Source of the DNA: Hephaestia caeni
Lineage (GTDB): Bacteria > Pseudomonadota > Alphaproteobacteria > Sphingomonadales > Sphingomonadaceae
DNA length: 64,000 nucleotides
Assembly (NCBI RefSeq): GCF_003550065.1
Contig: NZ_QXDC01000004.1
Coordinates: 248,001-312,000 of the forward strand
Reading direction: 5' to 3'
In this document: positions 25,484 through 32,663 of the stretch, piece by piece
Layout of the letters: each line of letters starts with the position of its first letter
Position numbering within the stretch: position 1 is the stretch's first letter
Position numbers and translations under genes: made by a program
Notes under the pieces: generated by a model
Database searches by the model: none
What the model was told of the DNA's origin: nothing
The model's input: only the letters and a program-made list of their open reading frames with translations

Positions 25484-27631
25484 TCATTCCGCGGCGATCA
25501 TCGCTGGCGCCTCGGCTTCCGGGTCTTCGGGGGTTTCCTCGTCCTCGTCCTCACCGGCAAGGAAGGCTGGGAGCGCCGTCTCGGCCTCGCCTTCCGAGGT
25601 ATCGGACGTGGTCGGCTCGTCATGGTCGATCAGGCGCAGCGGCTCCGGTAGCCAGCCACTGTCGGCCAGCAGGCGTTCGGCCTCCTTGGCCATGTCGCCC
25701 TTCTTCAAGTGGTCGATGAGCTGGGCCGCGCGTTCGCCCGCGCCTTCGCGGACGGCCGCAAGAATGCGGGGCTTGGTGACGCGGCCGAGATAGTTCTCGA
25801 CCGTGGGTCGGAAGCCGACGTCCACCATTTCGAGGCCGGTGGCGCGGGCCAGTCGATCGGCCTCTGCCATACGCCGGTCGAGACCCGACTGCGACACGCC
25901 GCTGCCGCTGTAGGGGTTGGGCCGTTCATAGAGGGCGTTGATCCCATAGCTGACGCAATGCGCGAGCAGCGCCATGCGGCTGGCGTCGTCGAGCACGGCG
26001 AGCCAGTCCCACAGCGCATCCTCATCGGCTGGTAGGTCAGCCTTCCAGTCCTCATGCCGCTGGATGACGGACTTGGCATAGGCCGTCTCGGCGAGATCCT
26101 TGCCCTGTTCGCGGAAGAATACGTGATTGACGGACGCCTGCAGGCTGGCGCCGGAGGTGGCCGTCCGCTGGAAGGTGTCGCGCACGAGCTTGTGCAGCAA
26201 GGCGGTAAACGCGACCTGGGGATTGGCGCCCACGGCATCGCGGAGCGCCAGGGTGCGGTGCGCAGTCAGCTCGGTAACGAGCCGTTCGGGCAGCGGCTTG
26301 ATGACGTCTTCCTCGTCGTCATCCTCCGGTTCGGCCGACTGGCCGCCGATGGTGATGACGGCGCGCTGAACGGTGCCGGATGCCGCGACTTCGGTACCGG
26401 TGGCTTCGGCCTCGCCGTCGGGGTCCTCGACGCCGACCGGCGTCTCGTCCTCCGGGCGCACATAGCCGCGATCGACGACGGGCTCGCCATTGCGGTCGAC
26501 GCTGATGAAGACGCCGCCACGCGCGATGTCGGCCGGATCGTAGATGACCGGGCGCTTCTCGAAGGCTTCGAGCGCCGTCTCGATCTCGCCGAGACGCTGG
26601 TCGATCTCGTCCGGCAGCTCATCGGCTTCCGAGTATTCAGCCTCGATCCGTTCGTATTCCTCACGCAGGGCTTCTCGGGCCGCGCGCTCGTCATCGTTCA
26701 GATCGACGAGGGTGAAGTCGAGCGCCCGCAGCCCCTGATCGTAGCCATAGGGCAGATCGGTATCGACGGTGATCCACTTCCAGCCCTCGGCGGCGATTTC
26801 CTCGGCGAGGGTCTTGAGCTTCTCCGCGCCCAGGCGGTCGAGAAGCGCGGGGTCCTGAAGCCAGCCGCCTCCATCGGTCTGGAAGAGATCGCGCAGCACG
26901 CTGCCGCCCGCCTGCTCATAGGTTTCGATGCCGATGAACAGGGCGCGCTTGTCGGTGGCCGGCACCGTGGTTTCAGTGAGCAACTGGCGGATATACCAGG
27001 GCTGGCGATTGTGGGAGGTCTGGACCGCCCCCCAGACCTGCTCCTGGCGGGCATGGTCGGGATTGACGGTGAAGGCCATCAGCTCTTCGAGCTTCATGCC
27101 GTCCTCGGCATAGATGTCGAGGAGCGTGGGCGAGACAGAGGCCAGACGCAGGCGCTGCTTCACCACCTGCGCGGTCGTGAAGAAGGCCGCAGCGATCTCC
27201 TCCTCGCTCATGCCCTTGCGGCGCATGTCATAGAAGGCCCGGAACTGATCGAGAGGATGCAGCGGCACGCGCTGGGTGTTTTCGGCGAGGCTGTCGTCCT
27301 CGGCGAGAATCGACGTGGAGGGATCACGCACGACGCAGGGCACAGGCGCGTTCCTCGCGAGACGCTTCTGCTTCACGAGGATGGCGAGCGCCTGATAGCG
27401 GCGACCGCCGGCGGGAACTTCATACATGTCGGTCTCATCGCCCCTGGCGTCGAGGACCGGGCGGACATTGAGGCTCTGGAGGAGCGTGCCTCGGCGGGCG
27501 ATGTCCTCGGCCAGTTCCTCGACCGAGACGCCGGCCTTGACGCGTCGGACATTCGATTGGCTGAGCACGAGCTTGTTGAAGGGGATGTCGCGGGAAGGCG
27601 ACAGGATGATTTTCTGGGCGGCAGTAGCCAT
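25484..27631 (-). CDS. parB: Large ParB/RepB/Spo0J-type protein
   Basis: A 715-residue ParB-like protein, about twice the usual length. The N-terminal ParB/Srx domain is clear: LSPSRDIPFNKLVLSQSNVRRVKAGVSVEELAEDIARRGTLLQSLNVRP, then EVPAGGRRYQALAIL and ENTQRVPLHPLDQFRAF, followed by the KorB-type HTH MSEEEIAAAFFTTAQVVKQRLRLASVSP. The C-terminal 450 residues form the extended domain of plasmid 'ParB N-terminal' proteins and end in a very acidic tail. In ICEs these proteins may act in maintenance or DNA processing, not plain partition. It follows a family-1 leader and is ended by a terminator. Confidence 0.92.
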   Translation of the reverse strand: MATAAQKIILSPSRDIPFNKLVLSQSNVRRVKAGVSVEELAEDIARRGTLLQSLNVRPVLDARGDETDMYEVPAGGRRYQALAILVKQKRLARNAPVPCVVRDPSTSILAEDDSLAENTQRVPLHPLDQFRAFYDMRRKGMSEEEIAAAFFTTAQVVKQRLRLASVSPTLLDIYAEDGMKLEELMAFTVNPDHARQEQVWGAVQTSHNRQPWYIRQLLTETTVPATDKRALFIGIETYEQAGGSVLRDLFQTDGGGWLQDPALLDRLGAEKLKTLAEEIAAEGWKWITVDTDLPYGYDQGLRALDFTLVDLNDDERAAREALREEYERIEAEYSEADELPDEIDQRLGEIETALEAFEKRPVIYDPADIARGGVFISVDRNGEPVVDRGYVRPEDETPVGVEDPDGEAEATGTEVAASGTVQRAVITIGGQSAEPEDDDEEDVIKPLPERLVTELTAHRTLALRDAVGANPQVAFTALLHKLVRDTFQRTATSGASLQASVNHVFFREQGKDLAETAYAKSVIQRHEDWKADLPADEDALWDWLAVLDDASRMALLAHCVSYGINALYERPNPYSGSGVSQSGLDRRMAEADRLARATGLEMVDVGFRPTVENYLGRVTKPRILAAVREGAGERAAQLIDHLKKGDMAKEAERLLADSGWLPEPLRLIDHDEPTTSDTSEGEAETALPAFLAGEDEDEETPEDPEAEAPAMIAAE

Positions 27632-27712
27632 CGTGGTAGTCTCCGCGACGGGCGCCGAGAGCCTCTCTCTCGACCCGAACCCGTCACGAAAATCCCCACC
27701 TCCCTCTCACTC
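27632..27712 (-). promoter_or_regulatory. Structured leader of parB (leader family 1, copy 3)
   Basis: Plus-strand GACGGG (27647-27652) pairs with CCCGTC (27680-27685). Inside, CGAGAG (27656-27661) pairs with CTCTCG (27667-27672). The distal block CCTCTCACTCT ends near 27713. The inner stem differs in sequence from the ardC copy but keeps full pairing. The minus-strand GGAGA just inside the start serves as ribosome site. Confidence 0.6.
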
Positions 27713-27992
27713 TGCTGGTCGGACCCTGTCGCCTGGCCAGGGGCGAGAACGGAACGGCGATGTTCAGGACTGTCTTCCTGTGCCATAGGGATTGCATCGC
27801 CTGCGGCTTGAACACCGCATCGATCGCATCAAGCGTTTGAACACTGGGTCACCGACTATGTCGGGCGGCCCACGGAATAGAATACCCATCGGCGTCGGGC
27901 TTGCCCGGCGTGGGAAATACGTGGGGCGCGGTTCCCAGTGTTCACGCGTGTTCAACCGTCCCGGCGCCAGTCGGGGCGGCGGGGAATTGTCT

Positions 27993-28295
27993 ATGGACGC
28001 TATGATTTCTGGCTGGAGAAATCCGCCCTGGGCGGACTTGGCGCGTGTTCTGCGCCGATGGCTGGGGGCGTCGCCAGCCCGCCATGTCCGCTTTTCCGAG
28101 GCGGACCGGGCCGTCATCACCGCACAAGGCAAGGCACTGATGCTGTTGGCGACAATGCTTCACGCACGGGGCGTGATGGATATGGAGGAGTTCGCCGGCA
28201 CGCTCGCCGTGTTCAGCGTGGTTGTCGCTGAGGACAACGCGGCCGAAGGCGATATTCTCGCTGTCTGGGCAGGGTTGATGAAGGACGGCCGGTAG
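27993..28295 (+). CDS. Small helical ICE protein on the plus strand
   Basis: A 100-residue protein from ATG 27993: MDAMISGWRNPPWADLARVLRRWLGASPARHVRFSEADRAVITAQGKALMLLATMLHARGVMDMEEFAGTLAVFSVVVAEDNAAEGDILAVWAGLMKDGR. It is mainly helical, with no export signal. The frame opens further upstream (27792) but that part is Arg-rich and unlike the rest. It is divergent from parB, and the 280 bp between the two starts contain the parB leader and nothing else that I recognise. Function unknown. Confidence 0.6.
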   Translation: MDAMISGWRNPPWADLARVLRRWLGASPARHVRFSEADRAVITAQGKALMLLATMLHARGVMDMEEFAGTLAVFSVVVAEDNAAEGDILAVWAGLMKDGR

Positions 28296-28410
28296 GCTGA
28301 GCGTCGTGGCGCAAGGCTGCAAGCTGACGAACCGGAAACGCGGGAAAACGCAGAAGCGGACACCCGGAAAGCCGGAGAAGCGGCTTTGCGCCTTTGCGGC
28401 TTTCAGGGAA

Positions 28411-29358
28411 TCAGACCCCGCACATGCCCTCGCACTCGTTCGGCCAGAGATCGAGCTGGCCGCGGTCGGCGGCCGTCGATAGGTCGGCATGGTCGAGCGG
28501 CACGGCGGAGCGGTGCAGATAGACTTCGGCGCGGATGCCGCGGAAACCGGTGCGGATGGCGGCGTCGACCGACACGGCGTCCGCCCAGGCTTCGGGATCA
28601 TGGTCGCGCATCTGTCGCCAGTGATCGTCGGAATGAAACGGGCACCCGAGGCAGGCGCTTTTGGGCGGCAGAGGATAATCGTGCCGTTCCAGCCAGCGCA
28701 GGCAGTCCTGTCGGGTCAGGCCCCGCTCGATCAGGGGCCAGCGGTTGACCTGCCAGCTCTCGTAAGAGGGTTTCATGCGAAGCGCCTCGTCGAGCGAAAT
28801 CCCGATCCATTGCTCGGTGACCGGCGACGTGGGCGAGCGCCGCCCGGCGATGCCGAGCAGCTCGCGCACTTTCCGCCTGATCGGCACGATCTTGTAGTCT
28901 CCGGTGCATTGGCGGCGGATCATGCCGATGCTGGCCCGCTCGGTAGCCACGATGCGAGAGCCGACAACGACGAGATCGCCGTTTTCGTCCTCGTCATAGA
29001 CGGGAAGCTCGCTCCCGGCAGGCGTCACGGTGCGGGTGAAGGCTGGAATGGAGGCCCAGCGCTCGCCCTGTGCGCCGGCGATGAGGTCGGCGCGCAGATC
29101 CCCGGCCGAGACGATATGGACGGGAAACGGCAGGACATTGGGCGACCGCAGCCAGGCGAGATGGTCATAGACGGCCTGCGGCTCCCACCCGGTATCGGCG
29201 AAGATGGCGCAATCGGGCATGGGGCCGACTTCGCCATGCGCCGCCATCAGCGCCAGCGTCGTGGACTGGACGCCGGCGCCGAGGCTGAGGACGCGCAGGC
29301 GGATGTCGGCCGACTGCGCGGGGTCGGGTACGAAACCCGGAAAGGCGAGCGCGTTCAT
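28411..29358 (-). CDS. PAPS-reductase-like adenine nucleotide alpha hydrolase protein
   Basis: A 315-residue protein of the phosphoadenosine phosphosulfate reductase superfamily. The PP-loop is SLGAGVQSTTLALMAAHGEVG, with DCAIFADTGWEPQAVYDHLAWL and FPVHIVSAGDLR after it. The middle carries SIGMIRRQCTGDYKIVPIRRKVRELLG, and CLGCPFHSDDHWRQMRDHDPEAW follows with paired Cys residues suited to metal binding. Members in mobile elements are often annotated generically; some relatives (DndC-type) act in DNA sulfur modification, but no dnd partners are nearby. The start shares one base with the ArdC stop codon (TGATG), so translation is coupled. Confidence 0.85.
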   Translation of the reverse strand: MNALAFPGFVPDPAQSADIRLRVLSLGAGVQSTTLALMAAHGEVGPMPDCAIFADTGWEPQAVYDHLAWLRSPNVLPFPVHIVSAGDLRADLIAGAQGERWASIPAFTRTVTPAGSELPVYDEDENGDLVVVGSRIVATERASIGMIRRQCTGDYKIVPIRRKVRELLGIAGRRSPTSPVTEQWIGISLDEALRMKPSYESWQVNRWPLIERGLTRQDCLRWLERHDYPLPPKSACLGCPFHSDDHWRQMRDHDPEAWADAVSVDAAIRTGFRGIRAEVYLHRSAVPLDHADLSTAADRGQLDLWPNECEGMCGV

Positions 29359-30311
29359 CACGCCGCCTCCCGCTCGTCGTCGTTCTGGTCGATGCTGCCG
29401 GAATCCGGCAGGAAGCTGAGAAGCCAGTCGGCCGCCTTGCTGGCTTGGGAGGCGGCTCGGACGATGGCGCGATTGTCCTCGCGCAGGACGTCGAGCCAGG
29501 AGCCGATATAGTCGGCATGGCGGACGGTCGGAGCGATGCCGAGCGAGGCGCAGCAGAAGGCCGCGTTGATCTCGGCGATCAGCTCTTCGAAGGCGTATTT
29601 CTTGGTGCCGAAGGAGCCGGAGAAATCACGGCCGAGGCGCAAGGGATGGCCCGTCGCGTGTCCGAGCTCATGCAGGGCCGTACGGTGCCAGTTGATTGGC
29701 TCGAAATACGCCTGCGGCGGCGGAACGACGACATAGTCATGCGCCGGGACATAGAAGGCGCGGTCTCCGCCGATGCGGAAGTCGATGCCGGTCGCCCGGA
29801 TCAGGGCCTCGACGCGCGGCTCGATCAGGCCCGGTTCGGGCGGCGGTGCGACGACGGCGATTTCTTCAGGCAGGCCGTCGCATTGAGCGGCGTTGAAGAC
29901 CGTGAAGCGCTTCAGGAACGGAATCGCCTGAGCGTCCTCGCCGGCCTCGCGGGCGCGGCGCTTTTCGTCCTCGGGGGTGAAACGATCGGCATAGACGACG
30001 GTGGTGCCGCGCTCGCCCTTCCTGACATTGCCGCCGAGGGAAAGCGCCTGGCGGAAGGTGAGCCAGCTCTGGCCGGGGAAACCATGCTCGATGACGGCGC
30101 CCCAGAGGATGAGGACGTTTATCCCCGAATAGCGCCGGCCTGTGGCGGCGTTCTGCGGCATGGCGAGCGGCGCCTTGACCGCGGCCGAGCCCCAGGGCTG
30201 AACCCAAGGGAAGCGGCCGGCCTCCAGTTCGCCGATGATCTTGTTTGTGATATCGTCGTAAAGGCTCGCCCGATCCGAGCCGGGGCGCGCGCTGCGATCC
30301 TGTCTGGACAT
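29358..30311 (-). CDS. ardC: ArdC-type antirestriction protein
   Basis: A 317-residue protein. The N-terminal ssDNA-binding domain is of the ArdC (DUF1738) kind: SLYDDITNKIIGELEAGRFPWVQPWG, then ATGRRYSGINVLILWGAVIEHGFPGQSWLTFRQALSLGGNVRKGERGTTVVYAD. The C-terminal part is a metallopeptidase-like domain with TALHELGHATGH (HExxH plus third ligand) and EELIAEINAAFCCASLGI. ArdC proteins protect entering plasmid DNA from host restriction. A family-1 leader precedes it and the PAPS-reductase-like gene is coupled downstream. It is probably expressed early after transfer. Confidence 0.93.
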   Translation of the reverse strand: MSRQDRSARPGSDRASLYDDITNKIIGELEAGRFPWVQPWGSAAVKAPLAMPQNAATGRRYSGINVLILWGAVIEHGFPGQSWLTFRQALSLGGNVRKGERGTTVVYADRFTPEDEKRRAREAGEDAQAIPFLKRFTVFNAAQCDGLPEEIAVVAPPPEPGLIEPRVEALIRATGIDFRIGGDRAFYVPAHDYVVVPPPQAYFEPINWHRTALHELGHATGHPLRLGRDFSGSFGTKKYAFEELIAEINAAFCCASLGIAPTVRHADYIGSWLDVLREDNRAIVRAASQASKAADWLLSFLPDSGSIDQNDDEREAA

Positions 30312-30392
30312 CGCGGTTCTCCGCGACGGGCGCCGGAGACCTCTTCTCCAGCCCTCAACCCGTCACGGCAAACCCGGTCCGCACTCTCACTC
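30312..30392 (-). promoter_or_regulatory. Structured leader of ardC (leader family 1, copy 4)
   Basis: Plus-strand GACGGG (30325-30330) pairs with CCCGTC (30359-30364). Inside, CCGGAGA (30333-30339) pairs with TCTCCAG (30345-30351), with one G-U-type pair. GCACTCTCACTCT (30381-30393) at the far end matches the other copies. The element runs right up to the start codon and includes the ribosome site. Confidence 0.65.
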
Positions 30393-30585
30393 TAAAGGGG
30401 GCGTTGCGGGGTCTCCCCGCAGAAGGGGGTGCGCCGGCAACGAAGTGCCGGCCAGGGGGAAGGCTTTCCCCCGCCAAAAATGCAGACAGTCGTGGAAATG
30501 ATGGTTGCGAGCCCTGCCGGGCAAACCCGATCAACCGTCCTGATGCCGTGAGGCTGTTGGAGGCGACCGCGCCGCCATAGTGCCG
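30393..30585. other. Noncoding stretch with several strong hairpins
   Basis: Contains consecutive GC-rich inverted repeats: TGCGGGG/CCCCGCA around 30416-30433, GCCGGCA/TGCCGGC around 30442-30460, and GGGGGAAGG/CTTTCCCCC around 30465-30482. No gene is present. The last hairpin's sequence recurs, inverted, right of the attachment site at about 34465-34482. Confidence 0.45.
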
Positions 30586-31410
30586 TCAGCCGTCGTACTG
30601 CGCGAAATTGAGATCATAGAGGAGGCTGTCGATGGTGATGCCCGTCTTTTCGCAGAACTCCAGCATCTCTATCCAGGGATTGCCGCCGGGATCGCGGTCC
30701 CACAGCCGCACGAAATATTGCTGGTAGCCATGCCCTTCGGTGATATCGCCAAGCAGGTGATGCTCCAGCAAAGTCATATGCTGACACAGCCTGGTTTTTC
30801 CAAGGTTGAACGCGCCGACCACGTCTTCGGCCGGCAGGTCATCGACGTCCCGACGTCTCATGCGTTCGGCCAGCTTGATGGCGAATGCCCGCTCTTCGAG
30901 GGGAAGCTCCTTCAGCCTGTCGATGAAGGTGGTCAGCCCGGCGACTTCCTCGTCGAGATTCATCGAGTCGGTGACATCGAAGACCTCTCCGAACCGCTTC
31001 AGCGTTTCCGGATAGGTGGGCAGCCTGGCCTGGGTCGTGTCCGTGATCTGCGCGATGAGCTGTAGCTCCGCCCGTTTGAAACGATCTTCGTGATCGGCCT
31101 TGTATTTGCGCAGCACCTCGACCGTGTAGGTCGTCACATTGGGCTGATGGTCGATGATGTCATGGTGCTTGCCGCAAACCAGAAGCAGGTTTTCAAAGGC
31201 GCGGCGGTCTTCGTGGCTCATGTCAACGTCGAAGCGCGGCCCGCCTTTCTCGGCGGCGCAGATATGGGCGACCTTGCCCAGCATGGCGCCGCTTACGTCG
31301 ACAAGCTGCTCCTGACAATCGGGGACGGCACACTGGTTTCCGCTATAGGCGAAGAGCTTCTTTACGGTAGAGGGTGTCGGATTAAGTCTTTCGACCGTTT
31401 TCTTGGCCAT
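30586..31410 (-). CDS. HNH nuclease-like protein, possible defence cargo
   Basis: A 274-residue protein. The N-terminal 90 residues form an HNH fold: VKKLFAYSGNQCAVPDC (CX4C), VAHICAAEKGGPRFD with the first His at residue 49, FENLLLVCGKHHDIID with Asn74 and His82/83. The remaining 180 residues are helical and charged (DLPAEDVVGAFNLGKTRLCQHMTLLEHHLLGDI) and match nothing I know. An ATG at 31410 is used; the longer frame to 31560 crosses an AT-rich promoter. It stands alone between ardC and the PIN pair, has its own promoter, and looks like cargo. Restriction or phage defence is a fair guess; a specific system is not recognised. Confidence 0.75.
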   Translation of the reverse strand: MAKKTVERLNPTPSTVKKLFAYSGNQCAVPDCQEQLVDVSGAMLGKVAHICAAEKGGPRFDVDMSHEDRRAFENLLLVCGKHHDIIDHQPNVTTYTVEVLRKYKADHEDRFKRAELQLIAQITDTTQARLPTYPETLKRFGEVFDVTDSMNLDEEVAGLTTFIDRLKELPLEERAFAIKLAERMRRRDVDDLPAEDVVGAFNLGKTRLCQHMTLLEHHLLGDITEGHGYQQYFVRLWDRDPGGNPWIEMLEFCEKTGITIDSLLYDLNFAQYDG

Positions 31411-31443
31411 GTTCGCGGAAACATCCCTCTGAAATGAACTACA

Positions 31444-31449
31444 ATTATA
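31444..31449 (-). promoter_or_regulatory. -10 element of the HNH gene
   Basis: The minus strand reads TATAAT exactly, 34 nt before the HNH start codon, inside an AT-rich patch (31436-31460) that stands out from the GC-rich surroundings. No good -35 box is visible 16-18 nt upstream, so an activator or an unusual -35 is possible. Confidence 0.5.
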
Positions 31450-31575
31450 TTCTATTACGATGCTGTTGCCTGCCCACCTGGTGAGCGCAAGGGGCACTGA
31501 GGAACAGCCTCGCATCGTAAATCCGTAAACCCGCAGAGCTGGAGAACCGGGTTTCAGCAAACCCGGAAAGCCGCC

Positions 31576-32151
31576 CTAGAGGTCGCTGACGTGGTTCTCG
31601 ATCTGCGCCGCGAGCTTGACCAGCCTCTGGTCGCGCAGGATGCCGACGAAATCGGCGGCCGACACGCGCGTCCGGCTGAGATTGCTGCGCGCATTCGCCA
31701 GCGAGGCGAGCAGCATATCGGGAGCCTGCTCGTAGAGGCTGACGAGAAAGGCGTCCGGCGATTGCCGCGCCAGACCATGCTTCCTCAACTCGGCGACGGG
31801 GAAGTCACGCAGGTTCCAGGTGACGATCATCGACGCGCCAGCCTCGATCGCCGCCGCCGCGACGTGGCGGTCATCGGGATCGGGCAGGCTCACGGTGTGG
31901 ATATGCCGATCATAGCCGGTAATGGTCGCCTCCGGCACGGCGACGTTCATGAGCTGCTTGGTGGCTTGCAGGTGCTCGGGCGGAAGACCCGGCGTATTGG
32001 CCAGTAGGTTGCGTATCCACTCGTCATGGATCGCCTCCGTCCAGTGCGCATCGACCAGACCGTCGACCGCCGCCTGCACAACGACATTCCTCAGATGGAA
32101 GGGGTAGAGGATGCAGGCATAGTAGATGGCGACGGCGGACTTAAACGCCAT
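31576..32151 (-). CDS. PIN-domain protein, putative toxin with an altered active site
   Basis: A 191-residue PIN-domain protein, probably a ribonuclease toxin. The fold is seen in IYYACILYPFHLRNVVVQAAVDGLVDAHWTEAIHDEWIRNLL, then VSLPDPDDRHVAAAAIEAGASMIVTWNLRDFP. PIN enzymes need an Asp at the first strand (usually DACVLYPF); here the codon is TAT (Tyr). The Glu in DEW and the acidic residues of PDPDDRH and LRDFP remain. Loss of this Asp would be expected to weaken or abolish Mg2+ binding. It overlaps the antitoxin by 11 nt and lies downstream of it. Confidence 0.82.
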   Translation of the reverse strand: MAFKSAVAIYYACILYPFHLRNVVVQAAVDGLVDAHWTEAIHDEWIRNLLANTPGLPPEHLQATKQLMNVAVPEATITGYDRHIHTVSLPDPDDRHVAAAAIEAGASMIVTWNLRDFPVAELRKHGLARQSPDAFLVSLYEQAPDMLLASLANARSNLSRTRVSAADFVGILRDQRLVKLAAQIENHVSDL

Positions 32152-32587
32152 AGCGAAGATGGAGATCCTCGGCGTCGGCGGCGAGGTCCTGCATGGCCTT
32201 GCGCCGGACGTCGAGCTTGGCCTTCAGCGTCAGCACGTCCTTGAGCGAGGCGCGGCGGTGTTTGCCGACATAACGGAAGGGCAGATCGCCCCGGTCCATG
32301 CGCAGCACGACGAGCGGGCGCGAGATGCCGAGGATTTCGGACGCCTCGGTGGGGCTCAGCTCCTGATCCTCGGAAAGAACCGCCACGCGCTCGCCGCTGA
32401 GCAAGTGCGTGATCAGGGCCTCGACGGCGCTCGCCGCCGCGGGCGGCAGGGCCAGGGTCTCATCGTGACCGTCGCGGCGCCGGACGCGCAGCTCGACGCG
32501 GTCGCCCTCCGCCAGCTTGGGCAGAGGCGAGACCTTCTTGCGGTCGCGGTCCGAGAGACCGGCGAATTTGACGACTTGGCTGGCCAT
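32141..32587 (-). CDS. Antitoxin-like excisionase-fold protein
   Basis: A 148-residue protein. The first 70 residues (MASQVVKFAGLSDRDRKKVSPLPKLAEGDRVELRVRRRDGHDETLALPPAAASAVEALITHLL) form a small domain found at the start of such antitoxins. The C-terminal part, ELSPTEASEILGISRPLVVLRMDRGDLPFRYVGKHRRASLKDVL, is an AlpA/excisionase-type HTH. This pairing of an HTH antitoxin with a PIN toxin is well known in alphaproteobacteria. It should repress its own operon and neutralise the PIN protein. The ATG at 32587 is used because upstream codons in the 32785 frame are random Arg/Ser-rich. It lies 76 nt left of the integrase gene's end. Confidence 0.82.
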   Translation of the reverse strand: MASQVVKFAGLSDRDRKKVSPLPKLAEGDRVELRVRRRDGHDETLALPPAAASAVEALITHLLSGERVAVLSEDQELSPTEASEILGISRPLVVLRMDRGDLPFRYVGKHRRASLKDVLTLKAKLDVRRKAMQDLAADAEDLHLRYGV

Positions 32588-32663
32588 GATGGGTTCTCCT
32601 GACCAGCCAATATAGTCGTTGCGGGCTCCAACTGCAATAACTGAAACCCCCTGATGGTGTCGG

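Noticed and set aside
25484..27631. ParB and ParA as a single parAB partition operon
   Set aside because: They are about 16 kb apart and in separate transcription units; the RHH protein next to ParA is the better partner candidate.
26054..27811. 585-residue plus-strand frame
   Set aside because: Antisense to parB, which has the recognisable ParB and HTH motifs.
28411..29358. A Dnd phosphorothioation system around the PAPS-reductase-like gene
   Set aside because: No DndA, B, D or E-like gene is nearby. The resemblance is only at the superfamily level.
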